Shown: piece after piece, positions 1 through 8,774 of the stretch
How positions within the stretch are numbered: position 1 is the stretch's first letter
How the letters are laid out: every line of letters begins with the position of its first letter
DNA from: Candidatus Neoflavobacterium equi
GTDB lineage: Bacteria > Bacteroidota > Bacteroidia > Flavobacteriales > Flavobacteriaceae
Direction: 5' to 3'
DNA: 15,744 bases
NCBI GenBank assembly: GCA_018065745.1
Contig: JAGHSS010000051.1
Span: 1 to 15,744, forward strand
The notes under the pieces: generated by a model
Told to the model about the DNA's origin: nothing
What the model saw: only the letters and a program-made list of their open reading frames with translations
The model's database searches: none
Position numbers and translations under genes: made by a program

Positions 1-19
1 GCATTATATAAAAAATTTC

Positions 20-27
20 TATTTTTG
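20..27 (+). promoter_or_regulatory. Bacteroidota -7 promoter box for guaA
   Basis: TATTTTTG matches the Bacteroidota sigma-A -7 consensus TAnnTTTG exactly and ends three bases before the guaA ATG at 31. The -33 element would lie off the left edge of the window and cannot be assessed. Transcription starting the usual few bases downstream would give an mRNA with almost no leader. Confidence 0.55.
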
Positions 28-30
28 CAC

Positions 31-1560
31 ATGCAACACAACGTACTTATTTTAGATTTCGGTTCGCAATGCCCACAACTTATTGCGCGTAGGGTTCGTG
101 AATTAAATATATTCTGCGAAATTTTCCCTTACAATCAAATCCCTTCAGATTTGTCAATTTACAATGCAGTGATCTTGTCAGGAAGTCCTTTTTCTGTGAG
201 AGCTGAAGACGCACCACATCCAGATTTATCTCAAATTAGAGGAAAATTACCGCTTTTAGCCGTTTGTTATGGTGCGCAATACTTAGCACATTTTAGCGGT
301 GGTGAAGTTGCTCCATCTAATATTCGCGAATATGGTAGAGCCAACCTGTCATTCATCAAAGAAGAAGAAGCTTTCTTTAAAGGTGTTGAATTGAACAGCC
401 AAGTGTGGATGAGTCACAGTGACACAATTAAAGAATTGCCTACTGCTGGTGTTAGATTAGCAAGCACTAAGGATGTAGCTAATGCTGCATACCGCATTGA
501 AGGTGAAACAACTTATGCAATTCAGTTCCACCCGGAAGTTTACCACTCTACAGACGGTAAATTGATGTTGGAGAATTTCTTGGTTCACATTGCAAAAGTG
601 GAACAAACATTTACACCAAATGCATTTGTTGAAGATACCATTGCTGACTTAAAGCAAAAATTAAACAACGATAAAGTAATCCTTGGTCTTTCTGGTGGAG
701 TTGATTCTACAGTAGCAGCCGTGTTATTGCACAAAGCTATTGGAGCAAACTTACACTGTATTTTTGTCAACAACGGTTTGTTGAGAAAAGATGAATTCCA
801 AGCGGTTTTAGACCAGTACAAAGGGATGGGATTAAATGTAAAAGGAGTTGATGCTTCTGAGCGTTTCTTGTCTGAATTGGCTGGTGAAAGTGATCCTGAA
901 GGAAAAAGAAAAATTATTGGACGCGTATTTATTGACGTGTTTGATGATGAATCCAAAGGAATTGAAGATGCCAAATGGTTGGCTCAGGGTACCATTTATC
1001 CTGACGTAATTGAGTCTATTTCAGTTAAAGGTCCATCTGCTACAATCAAATCACATCACAATGTTGGGGGATTACCTGACTATATGAAACTTCAAGTAGT
1101 TGAGCCTTTGCGTATGCTTTTTAAAGATGAAGTGCGCAGAGTTGGTGCAACCTTGGGTATTGATGCTGAATTGTTGGGAAGACATCCTTTCCCAGGTCCA
1201 GGATTGGCGATCAGAATTTTGGGAGATATCACTCCAGAAAAAGTGAGTATCCTTCAAGAAGTTGACGCAGTATTTATCAATGGATTAAAAGAAGCTGGTT
1301 TGTACAATAAAGTTTGGCAAGCAGGAGCTATTTTATTACCTGTCAACAGTGTTGGTGTTATGGGTGATGAGCGTACTTATGAAAAGGTAGTTGCGCTTAG
1401 AGCAGTAGAATCAACAGACGGAATGACAGCTGATTGGGTTCATTTACCGTATGAATTCTTGATGAAAATTTCTAATGAGATCATCAATAAGGTAAAAGGT
1501 GTGAACCGCGTGGTGTATGATATCAGTTCAAAACCACCAGCAACTATAGAATGGGAATAA
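31..1560 (+). CDS. guaA: GMP synthase (glutamine-hydrolysing)
   Basis: Converts XMP, glutamine and ATP to GMP, the last step of guanine nucleotide synthesis, in the cytoplasm. The frame reads 509 aa from the ATG at 31. An in-frame TTG at 25 lies inside the -7 box, so it is not a credible start. The N-terminal class I glutamine amidotransferase domain (about 1-190) has the nucleophile in AVCYGAQ (Cys79) and the His/Glu pair in QFHPE (His167, Glu169). The ATP pyrophosphatase domain has the P-loop GLSGGVDST (about 219-227). The C-terminal dimerisation part has [16 protein letters not shown] and ends KPPATIEWE, as in the family. Length is close to the usual 510-525 aa. One oddity: the near-invariant DFGSQYTQLIARR reads [13 protein letters not shown]. 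The gene stands alone between its own promoter and a strong terminator. Confidence 0.97.
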   Translation: MQHNVLILDFGSQCPQLIARRVRELNIFCEIFPYNQIPSDLSIYNAVILSGSPFSVRAEDAPHPDLSQIRGKLPLLAVCYGAQYLAHFSGGEVAPSNIREYGRANLSFIKEEEAFFKGVELNSQVWMSHSDTIKELPTAGVRLASTKDVANAAYRIEGETTYAIQFHPEVYHSTDGKLMLENFLVHIAKVEQTFTPNAFVEDTIADLKQKLNNDKVILGLSGGVDSTVAAVLLHKAIGANLHCIFVNNGLLRKDEFQAVLDQYKGMGLNVKGVDASERFLSELAGESDPEGKRKIIGRVFIDVFDDESKGIEDAKWLAQGTIYPDVIESISVKGPSATIKSHHNVGGLPDYMKLQVVEPLRMLFKDEVRRVGATLGIDAELLGRHPFPGPGLAIRILGDITPEKVSILQEVDAVFINGLKEAGLYNKVWQAGAILLPVNSVGVMGDERTYEKVVALRAVESTDGMTADWVHLPYEFLMKISNEIINKVKGVNRVVYDISSKPPATIEWE

Positions 1561-1581
1561 ATATTCAATAAAATATAAGGT

Positions 1582-1624
1582 CAAGTCGTTACAATAATTA
1601 ACTTTGTAACGACTTGTTTTTTTT
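1582..1624 (+). terminator. Rho-independent terminator of guaA
   Basis: A perfect 13-bp inverted repeat (CAAGTCGTTACAA at 1582-1594, TTGTAACGACTTG at 1604-1616) with a 9-base loop is followed directly by eight T residues (1617-1624). It lies 22 bases after the guaA stop. Its loop and right arm also contain a promoter-like box for the next gene. Confidence 0.93.
1599..1606 (+). promoter_or_regulatory. Candidate -7 box for the LysM operon, inside the guaA terminator
   Basis: TAACTTTG is an exact match to TAnnTTTG. It lies 30 bases before the ATG at 1637, which would give a leader of about 25 nt. No clear -33 TTTG is present at the expected spacing upstream, so the promoter is plausible but incomplete. 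Confidence 0.5.
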
Positions 1625-1636
1625 AAAAGAGAATAT

Positions 1637-3625
1637 ATGAAGAAAATTGTGATTTTAGCAGCAGCCATTATATTATATACGGGTGTTACTTATGGCCAAT
1701 CAAAATACATTGAACACAAAATAAGTAAGGGCGAAACAGTAACGTCTATTTCTAAGAAATACAATGTTACTCCTAGTGATATTTATAAGTTAAATCCAAA
1801 TGCTGTGGATGGCATTGATTTAGATGCTGTGCTAAAAATACCGAATTCAAATGCTGGAATTGTAAAATTTGCGAACACGCCTAGTGCTTCAAAGATTGTG
1901 AAAAAGCACACGGTAAAAGCAAAGGAAACCTTGTTCAGTATTGCCAAGATGTATGATGTAAAAGTTGGTGACTTGGAGGCGTTGAATAAAAAGGATATTG
2001 GAGTAGGGGGAATAAAAATTGGGCAAGTATTGCTAATTCCATCTGCTGCAACAACGGTGACCAAACTTGTGGAAGTTCCGTCAACTAAAACTGCTCCTGT
2101 GGCAAAACCGGTTGCTGAAGCGGTAAAAACGACGCAAGAGGTGGCTAAAAACATTCAGGCGTACCACACGGTAAGTCCAAAAGAAACCAAATTTGGTATT
2201 GCCAAACAATATCAAATTACCGTGGCTACCTTGGAACAGTTGAATCCAGAAATCAAAGATAATTTAGAAGTGGGGACCACTTTGAGATTAAACAGCAATA
2301 CACCGGTGTATTCTCCTGGTGCAAAGACTGCTTTAGCTCCTGCAAAAAATGGTGCTTTTGTTGACTATACTGTAAAACCTAAGGAAACTTTGTACAGCTT
2401 GAGCAAGGCATCTGGGTTGACTGAAGAAAAGTTTGTCGCTTTGAACCCGGCGTTGAAAGACGGTGTTCAAGTGGGGATGGTCGTTAAAATGCCTGCAACA
2501 TCTAATAACTATGTTATTAGCGTTAAGAAGGCACAGGTGGACTTGTCAGATAAATTAAACAAAAGAGAGTCCAAGGAATTGGTTATGCTTTTGCCGTTTA
2601 ATGCAGATAAAGTAGGAGTGAATCCTGAGGTAACCATCCAACAATCCTTAAAAACAGATAAGTTTTTAAACATGACTTTGGATTTTTATGCAGGTGCGAT
2701 GATGGCTATTGATTCAGCTAAGAAAATGGGATTGCCTTTAAAGGTTAAAATCTTGGATTCTAAAGAGAGCAATACATCATCTGCGGTATCTTCATTGGTA
2801 TTGAACAATAACCTGACGTCAAGTGATGCTGTGATTGGACCATTTTTCCAAACGCATGTGGAAACGGTAGCTGGTTTGTTGGAAGCAAATGGAATTCCAG
2901 TAATTTCTCCGCTGTCCAATGAAAAAGGAAAGCCATTTTCAAATTTGTATCAAGCAATGCCAAGCAATGAGGATGTAAAGAAGAAAATGATGGATTTCAT
3001 GTTCTCTAAAAATGCAAATGTCATTGCGGTAGTAGATTCTAAAAAGGGCAGTGTGAAAAAATACCTTTCTGAGACCTATCCAGAAGTGAAAATTGCCACG
3101 TTAAACGACAATGGAATGCCAACGGCAGAAAGCTTGAAAGCGATGTTGGAACCAGGTAAACTTAACTATGTTATCTTGGAGACAGAACGTACCAGTATGG
3201 TGCTTTCAACCTGTTCTATATTGACAAATAACCTGTCTAAATTTGATATTCAATTGGTTACTTTGGAGAAAAACGAGACCTTAGATTCTGCTGAGATTCC
3301 ATTGGAATCCCTGACAAAATTGAAGTTGTTGTATCCATCTGTAACTAAAGAAAATGAAAGTTCTAGCGCGTCTGTATTTGCAAAAGACTTTAAAAAATTA
3401 AACAATATTTACCCTAATAAATATGCAACTAGAGGGTTTGATGTAACCTTTGATACCATTTTGAGATTGTTCAATGAGGGTGGTTATAAAACTTCTGTAG
3501 AAGAATTTGCTTCTGAGCAATTGGAAAACAAATTTAACTATGTGAATATTGATGGTGCATATTACAACAAAGGGGTTTATTTGATGTATTTTGATACTGA
3601 TTTAACCGTTAAAGAAGCGAAATAA
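1637..3625 (+). CDS. Exported protein with four LysM domains and a type-1 periplasmic-binding fold
   Basis: The 662-aa product starts with a signal peptide (MKKIVILAAAIILYTGVTYG, probably cleaved before Gln21). Four LysM peptidoglycan-binding modules follow at about 24-69, 89-136, 175-220 and 242-287. Each has the T/S-V-K-x-x-E-T-x-x-S/G-I pattern and an N-P or L-N stretch. They are separated by Ala/Thr/Pro/Lys-rich linkers. Residues from about 312 onward resemble the type-1 periplasmic binding protein fold: a leading hydrophobic strand (ELVMLLPF), then AVIGPFF and NGIPVISPLS. Such proteins are often labelled as amino-acid ABC transporter substrate-binding proteins. No permease or ATPase gene is nearby, and a wall-bound regulator fits at least as well. 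The protein should sit in the periplasm on peptidoglycan. It is the first gene of an operon and its TAA overlaps the next ATG. The domain call is firm; the function is open. Confidence 0.88.
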   Translation: MKKIVILAAAIILYTGVTYGQSKYIEHKISKGETVTSISKKYNVTPSDIYKLNPNAVDGIDLDAVLKIPNSNAGIVKFANTPSASKIVKKHTVKAKETLFSIAKMYDVKVGDLEALNKKDIGVGGIKIGQVLLIPSAATTVTKLVEVPSTKTAPVAKPVAEAVKTTQEVAKNIQAYHTVSPKETKFGIAKQYQITVATLEQLNPEIKDNLEVGTTLRLNSNTPVYSPGAKTALAPAKNGAFVDYTVKPKETLYSLSKASGLTEEKFVALNPALKDGVQVGMVVKMPATSNNYVISVKKAQVDLSDKLNKRESKELVMLLPFNADKVGVNPEVTIQQSLKTDKFLNMTLDFYAGAMMAIDSAKKMGLPLKVKILDSKESNTSSAVSSLVLNNNLTSSDAVIGPFFQTHVETVAGLLEANGIPVISPLSNEKGKPFSNLYQAMPSNEDVKKKMMDFMFSKNANVIAVVDSKKGSVKKYLSETYPEVKIATLNDNGMPTAESLKAMLEPGKLNYVILETERTSMVLSTCSILTNNLSKFDIQLVTLEKNETLDSAEIPLESLTKLKLLYPSVTKENESSSASVFAKDFKKLNNIYPNKYATRGFDVTFDTILRLFNEGGYKTSVEEFASEQLENKFNYVNIDGAYYNKGVYLMYFDTDLTVKEAK

Positions 3626-4026
3626 TGACGTCTAAAGTAATTTACACTGGAGATTTAAGAACAGTTTCCACACACCTAGCTTCTGGGGCAGAAATAATTT
3701 CTGATGCACCGGTTGATAATTTTGGTAAAGGGGAGGCTTTTTCTCCAACTGATTTAGTAGCAAACGCCTTGGCTTCATGTATGTTGACTGTTATGGGAAT
3801 CAAAGCCCAACAAATGGAGGTGGACATGAAAGGTGCTGCGGTTGAAGTGACAAAAATTATGGGAGTGGAACCCCGCAGAATTGTGGAAATACAATTGATT
3901 GTAAATATGGGCATCGCGGTTGATGAAAAAACGCGTGTAATTTTAGAAAACACGGGAAAAACCTGTCCAGTATTGGAGAGTTTACATCCAGATTTAAATA
4001 AAGTAATCACCTTTAATTGGTTGTAA
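3625..4026 (+). CDS. OsmC family protein
   Basis: A 133-aa protein of the OsmC/Ohr fold. It shows FSPTDLVANALASCMLTVM with Cys52 and GKTCPVLESL with Cys114. These two cysteines are placed as in the peroxide-reducing members of the family, with the FxPxDLVxxALxxC helix typical of OsmC. Known members are cytoplasmic and reduce organic hydroperoxides or act on other small thiol-reactive substrates. The substrate here cannot be told from sequence. The ATG shares its A with the TAA of the LysM gene (TAATG), so translational coupling is likely. No signal peptide is present, in contrast to its exported upstream partner. Confidence 0.92.
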   Translation: MTSKVIYTGDLRTVSTHLASGAEIISDAPVDNFGKGEAFSPTDLVANALASCMLTVMGIKAQQMEVDMKGAAVEVTKIMGVEPRRIVEIQLIVNMGIAVDEKTRVILENTGKTCPVLESLHPDLNKVITFNWL

Positions 4027-4027
4027 A

Positions 4028-4264
4028 TTGACAGATCAAGAAGAATTAATACTATTAGCACATACAAAAATGCCCTTCGGAAAATACGAGGGGTATTTTC
4101 TTATAGACCTGCCTGAACACTATGTGGTTTGGTATCACAACAAGGGCTTTCCAGCTGGAAAATTGGGACAGCAGTTGGGTTTGGTGTATGAGTTAAAACT
4201 GAATGGGTTAGAGGACTTGATACGAAATATCAAAAGAACGTATCCCAAACCAAGGAAATATTAA
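4028..4264 (+). CDS. DUF3820 family small protein
   Basis: A 78-aa protein starting at TTG, one base after the OsmC stop. The first in-frame ATG (the Met of KMPFGKYEG) would remove the first 14 residues, including the conserved LA-x-x-KMPFGKY lead-in, so the TTG start is preferred. Recognisable DUF3820 signatures are KMPFGKYEG, LIDLPEHYVVWYHNKGFPAG and KLGQQLGLVYELKLNGL. The basic C-terminus (RNIKRTYPKPRKY) is also typical. No biochemical role is firmly established for this family. The protein has no signal peptide and is probably cytoplasmic. Its position as third gene, with 1-nt spacing, implies co-expression with the LysM and OsmC genes, but a shared task is not evident. Confidence 0.85.
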   Translation: MTDQEELILLAHTKMPFGKYEGYFLIDLPEHYVVWYHNKGFPAGKLGQQLGLVYELKLNGLEDLIRNIKRTYPKPRKY

Positions 4265-4279
4265 ATGATATAATCATTT
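4263..4279 (+). terminator. Weak AT-rich hairpin after DUF3820
   Basis: AAATGAT (4263-4269) and ATCATTT (4273-4279) form a 7-bp stem with a 3-base loop that overlaps the stop codon. It is AT-rich with only four T residues following from inside the arm, so termination would be poor at best. It may instead be a short 3'-end stabilising hairpin. Confidence 0.25.
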
Positions 4280-4336
4280 TAACTTATAATTACAGAATTC
4301 CAGGGCATAAATTTTCTATATGACAAATTATAGTTG

Positions 4337-4344
4337 TATTTTTG
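4337..4344 (+). promoter_or_regulatory. -7 promoter box for pyrG
   Basis: TATTTTTG matches TAnnTTTG exactly. TTTC at 4313-4316, 20 bases upstream, is a three-of-four match to the -33 TTTG. The predicted transcript would start near 4350 and carry a leader of about 75 nt before the ATG at 4425. Confidence 0.6.
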
Positions 4345-4357
4345 CCGAGTTTTAATA

Positions 4358-6041
<1,684 letters not shown>

Positions 6042-6044
6042 TTG

Positions 6045-6069
6045 TTTCAAGAGCCTTAATCTCTTGGAA
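6045..6069 (+). other. Intercistronic hairpin between pyrG and yidC
   Basis: TTTCAAGAG (6045-6053) pairs with CTCTTGGAA (6061-6069) as a 9-bp stem with one G-U pair and a 7-base loop. No T-tract follows, so it does not look like an intrinsic terminator. It could stabilise the pyrG 3' end, be a processing site, or partly attenuate read-through into yidC. Confidence 0.45.
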
Positions 6070-6093
6070 TTGCAGGATTAATAAACATTTATA

Positions 6094-7971
6094 ATGGAAG
6101 AAAAAAAGTTTGACGTTAAATCCATCATCGGTTTGGTTGTTGTATCCGGACTAATGATTTGGATGATGTACAACAACATTGACAAAGAAAAACAGTCAAT
6201 TGCTGCTGATGCTAAAAAAGAAGTTGTTGCTAAATCAACCCAAGATTCTAATAAAATAGCTGCTCAAATAGCTGCTGTTGGAACAGATTCTACACAGTTG
6301 GAAAGCTTGAAAGCACAATTGGGATCCTTTGCTTATGCAGCTACTTTGCCTGCAGCTCAGGGTGGTGAAACAGTTTTGGAAAATGAAGTTTTAAAATTGA
6401 CTATTTCTAATAAAGGTGGTTACATCAAAGAAGCAGTAGTTAAGAATGAAGTTCATTATGCAACAAAGCAGCCGATCACAATTATCAAAGATGGAAACGC
6501 AGACTTGAATATGAAACTTAAGACTGCTGACAATAAAACGTTACAGTCTAAAGACTTATTCTTTGAACCAACACTTAGTAAAGACGGAGAGAATCAAGTA
6601 TTGACAATGCAACTGAAAGCAGGTCCAGCTTCATTTTTAGAATATCGTTATGTTTTAAAACCTAATGAATTCATGTTGGATTTTGGAGTGCGTACACAAG
6701 GTATGTCAAACGTGATCAATACTTCTTCGCCATTGCATTTAGAATGGCAGTTGAAAGCTTATAAAAATGAAAAAAGTGTTTCTTTTGAAAATCGTTACAC
6801 TGATTTATGTTATGAGTATGAAGGTGGTAAAGATACAGATCTAGGTCAGTCTTCTTTAAAAGAAGAGGTGGCTTCTGAGGTAACTTATGTCGCTTTCAAA
6901 CAACACTATTTCGCTTCAATTTTATTGACAGACACGCCAATTGATAATGTGGCAATGAAGTCTGAAAATTTGGTTCAAGATGAAAAAGTAGATACCTTAT
7001 TTACTAAAAACTTCACTGCTAATTTGCCTTTAGTTTTCAAAAACGGAGAGTTGAACTATGCAATGAACATGTACTATGGTCCATCTGACTACAAGATATT
7101 AAACAAATACGACCGTAATCTGGATGAAATCGTACCTTTAGGATGGGGGATTTTTGGATTCTTAAACCGTTATGTGTTTATTCCTTTATTCAGTTTAATC
7201 ACGGCTGTATTCCCTTATGGTTTGGCTATTATCGTGTTGACATTCGTCGTGCGTTTGGTAATGTCTCCAGTGACTTATAAGTCTTATTTATCTCAGGCAA
7301 AAATGAAGGCATTGCGTCCAGAAATTAATGCGATTAATGAGAAATTTGCCAAAGAGCCAATGAAGAAACAACAAGAAACAATGAAGTTGTATAATTCAGC
7401 TGGTGTAAACCCAATGGCGGGTTGTATTCCAGCATTGATGCAAATTCCAATTTTCTACTCGTTGTTCCAATTTTTCCCATCGGCGTTTGACTTGAGAGGA
7501 AAATCATTTTTATGGGCTGAGGATTTGTCATCTTATGACTCTGTAATGCAATTGCCATTCCACATTCCATTCTATGGAAATCACGTGAGTTTGTTCCCTA
7601 TCTTAGCGTCTATCGCAATTTTCTTCTACATGAAGATGACTACAGGAGATCAAGCTGCAATGGCAGGACCACAGCAAGAGGGGATGCCTGACATGGGGAA
7701 AATCATGAAAATTATGATTTACATCTCTCCAATCATGATGTTGTTCTTCTTTAACAACAACCCATCTGGATTGTCTTTATATTATTTTGTTTCCAACTTA
7801 TTAACCATTGGTATTATGTGGGTAATCAAAAATAAGATTGTAAAAGAAGACAAGATTAAAGCGATTATTGCTGAAAACAAAACCAAAGACAAACCGAAAG
7901 GTAAATTTGCTAAGAAAATGCAAGAGTTGATGGAGCAAGCAGAAGCGCAACAAAAACAAAACAAAAAATAA
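6094..7971 (+). CDS. yidC: Membrane protein insertase YidC
   Basis: Inserts and folds inner-membrane proteins, alone or with SecYEG. The 625-aa product has an N-terminal membrane anchor (about 11-27), then a coiled Ala/Lys/Gln-rich stretch (30-80). A large periplasmic P1 domain spans about 90-345. The conserved YidC/Oxa1 core (about 355-580) shows TFVVRLVMSPVTYKSYLSQAKM, with the groove arginine Arg387. It also shows PMAGCIPALMQIPIFYSLF and the last membrane segments around 499-513, 537-553 and 560-577. The tail 578-625 is very basic (repeated Lys), typical of versions that contact the ribosome. Overall size exceeds the E. coli protein (548 aa), mainly through the linker and tail. Start ATG 6094 is preceded by an A/T-rich sequence without a Shine-Dalgarno. 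It is the second gene of a pyrG-yidC unit. Confidence 0.96.
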   Translation: MEEKKFDVKSIIGLVVVSGLMIWMMYNNIDKEKQSIAADAKKEVVAKSTQDSNKIAAQIAAVGTDSTQLESLKAQLGSFAYAATLPAAQGGETVLENEVLKLTISNKGGYIKEAVVKNEVHYATKQPITIIKDGNADLNMKLKTADNKTLQSKDLFFEPTLSKDGENQVLTMQLKAGPASFLEYRYVLKPNEFMLDFGVRTQGMSNVINTSSPLHLEWQLKAYKNEKSVSFENRYTDLCYEYEGGKDTDLGQSSLKEEVASEVTYVAFKQHYFASILLTDTPIDNVAMKSENLVQDEKVDTLFTKNFTANLPLVFKNGELNYAMNMYYGPSDYKILNKYDRNLDEIVPLGWGIFGFLNRYVFIPLFSLITAVFPYGLAIIVLTFVVRLVMSPVTYKSYLSQAKMKALRPEINAINEKFAKEPMKKQQETMKLYNSAGVNPMAGCIPALMQIPIFYSLFQFFPSAFDLRGKSFLWAEDLSSYDSVMQLPFHIPFYGNHVSLFPILASIAIFFYMKMTTGDQAAMAGPQQEGMPDMGKIMKIMIYISPIMMLFFFNNNPSGLSLYYFVSNLLTIGIMWVIKNKIVKEDKIKAIIAENKTKDKPKGKFAKKMQELMEQAEAQQKQNKK

Positions 7972-7997
7972 GAAGTTTTCTCATTATATATAACACT

Positions 7998-8030
7998 AAA
8001 AAGCATCCTTGAAAAAGGATGCTTTTTTTT
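7998..8030 (+). terminator. Rho-independent terminator of pyrG-yidC
   Basis: A 13-bp perfect stem (AAAAAGCATCCTT at 7998-8010, AAGGATGCTTTTT at 8015-8027) closes on a GAAA tetraloop of the GNRA type. It runs into eight T residues (8023-8030), 26 bases after the yidC stop. Confidence 0.95.
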
Positions 8031-8053
8031 AACTTTATGTTTGCTGATTTTAG

Positions 8054-8061
8054 TACTTTTA
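8054..8061 (+). promoter_or_regulatory. Imperfect -7 box for the YwqK-mnmA operon
   Basis: TACTTTTA matches TAnnTTTG at all but the last base and lies 25 bases before the ATG at 8087. It sits directly downstream of a strong terminator, so a promoter is required near here, but this particular box is weak evidence. Confidence 0.35.
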
Positions 8062-8086
8062 TACCCTAAATTAACCAATTATAATA

Positions 8087-8773
8087 ATGAACAAATTTTT
8101 AGTTTTCTGTTTCTTTTTATCACAAGGGCTTTGGGCTCAAAATACTACAGATACTGCTGGAAACAAGCAAGGATTGTGGACCGGTTATCACAAGGGTACA
8201 AACAATCTGCGCTATGAAGGTAGTTTTAAAGACAATAAGGAAGTAGGGGTTTTTAAGTATTATGATGACACCAAGGCTAAAGTGGTCATTGCCACCCGTG
8301 AATTCAATGCCAAAGACGGCTCTAATTACACTATTTTTTATGATCAAACTGGAAACGTTGTCAGTGAAGGTAAGATTGTAAACAAGGAGAAAGAAGGGGT
8401 TTGGAAAATTTATCACAAGGCTTCTAAAGCGGTAATGAGTTTGGAAAATTACAGCAAAGGAAAATTGGTAGGTGAAAACAAAGTTTTTTATAAAGATGGA
8501 AAAATACTAGAAATACGCAATTTTAAAGATGGCGTGTTGAACGGTTTATATTCTAAATATAGCGTTGAAGGTAAATTACTGGAACAATACACTTATATTG
8601 ACGGTAAGATTCAAGGCGAAGCGACCTACTATAATACAGACGGGCAGGTATATAGTAATGGGTTGTACAAAGACAATGCCCGAGTAGGGGTTTGGAAGTT
8701 TTACAAGGATGGCAAAGTGGTCAAAGAGGTAACCCAAAAACCAATCATTAAATTTAAAAATACAGTAAAATAA
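8087..8773 (+). CDS. Exported MORN-variant (YwqK-like) repeat protein
   Basis: A 228-aa protein with a signal peptide ([17 protein letters not shown], cleavage likely before Gln18). About six MORN-variant repeats of 20-25 residues follow, each with a G-x-x-x-x-G-x-(W/F/Y)-x-x-Y/F-y core. Examples are [47 protein letters not shown] and [18 protein letters not shown]. Annotation pipelines call this family toxin-antitoxin YwqK antitoxin. Here export to the periplasm or outer surface makes an antitoxin role unlikely, and no toxin gene is adjacent. The repeats probably form a beta-sheet scaffold with an unknown partner. It is the first gene of a five-gene operon, with mnmA starting one base after its stop. 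Confidence 0.85.
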   Translation: MNKFLVFCFFLSQGLWAQNTTDTAGNKQGLWTGYHKGTNNLRYEGSFKDNKEVGVFKYYDDTKAKVVIATREFNAKDGSNYTIFYDQTGNVVSEGKIVNKEKEGVWKIYHKASKAVMSLENYSKGKLVGENKVFYKDGKILEIRNFKDGVLNGLYSKYSVEGKLLEQYTYIDGKIQGEATYYNTDGQVYSNGLYKDNARVGVWKFYKDGKVVKEVTQKPIIKFKNTVK

Positions 8774-8774
8774 T

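Noticed and set aside
25..30. TTG start two codons upstream of the guaA ATG
   Set aside because: It lies within the -7 promoter box, so it would hardly be in the transcript; the ATG at 31 begins the conserved [13 protein letters not shown].
3642..4067. 141-aa open frame antisense to the OsmC gene
   Set aside because: It exactly shadows a well-supported OsmC reading frame, has no recognisable domain and no promoter; its composition is that of an antisense reading of coding DNA.
8087..8773. Toxin-antitoxin module
   Set aside because: The YwqK-like protein is exported and its neighbours are yidC and mnmA; no toxin gene is present.
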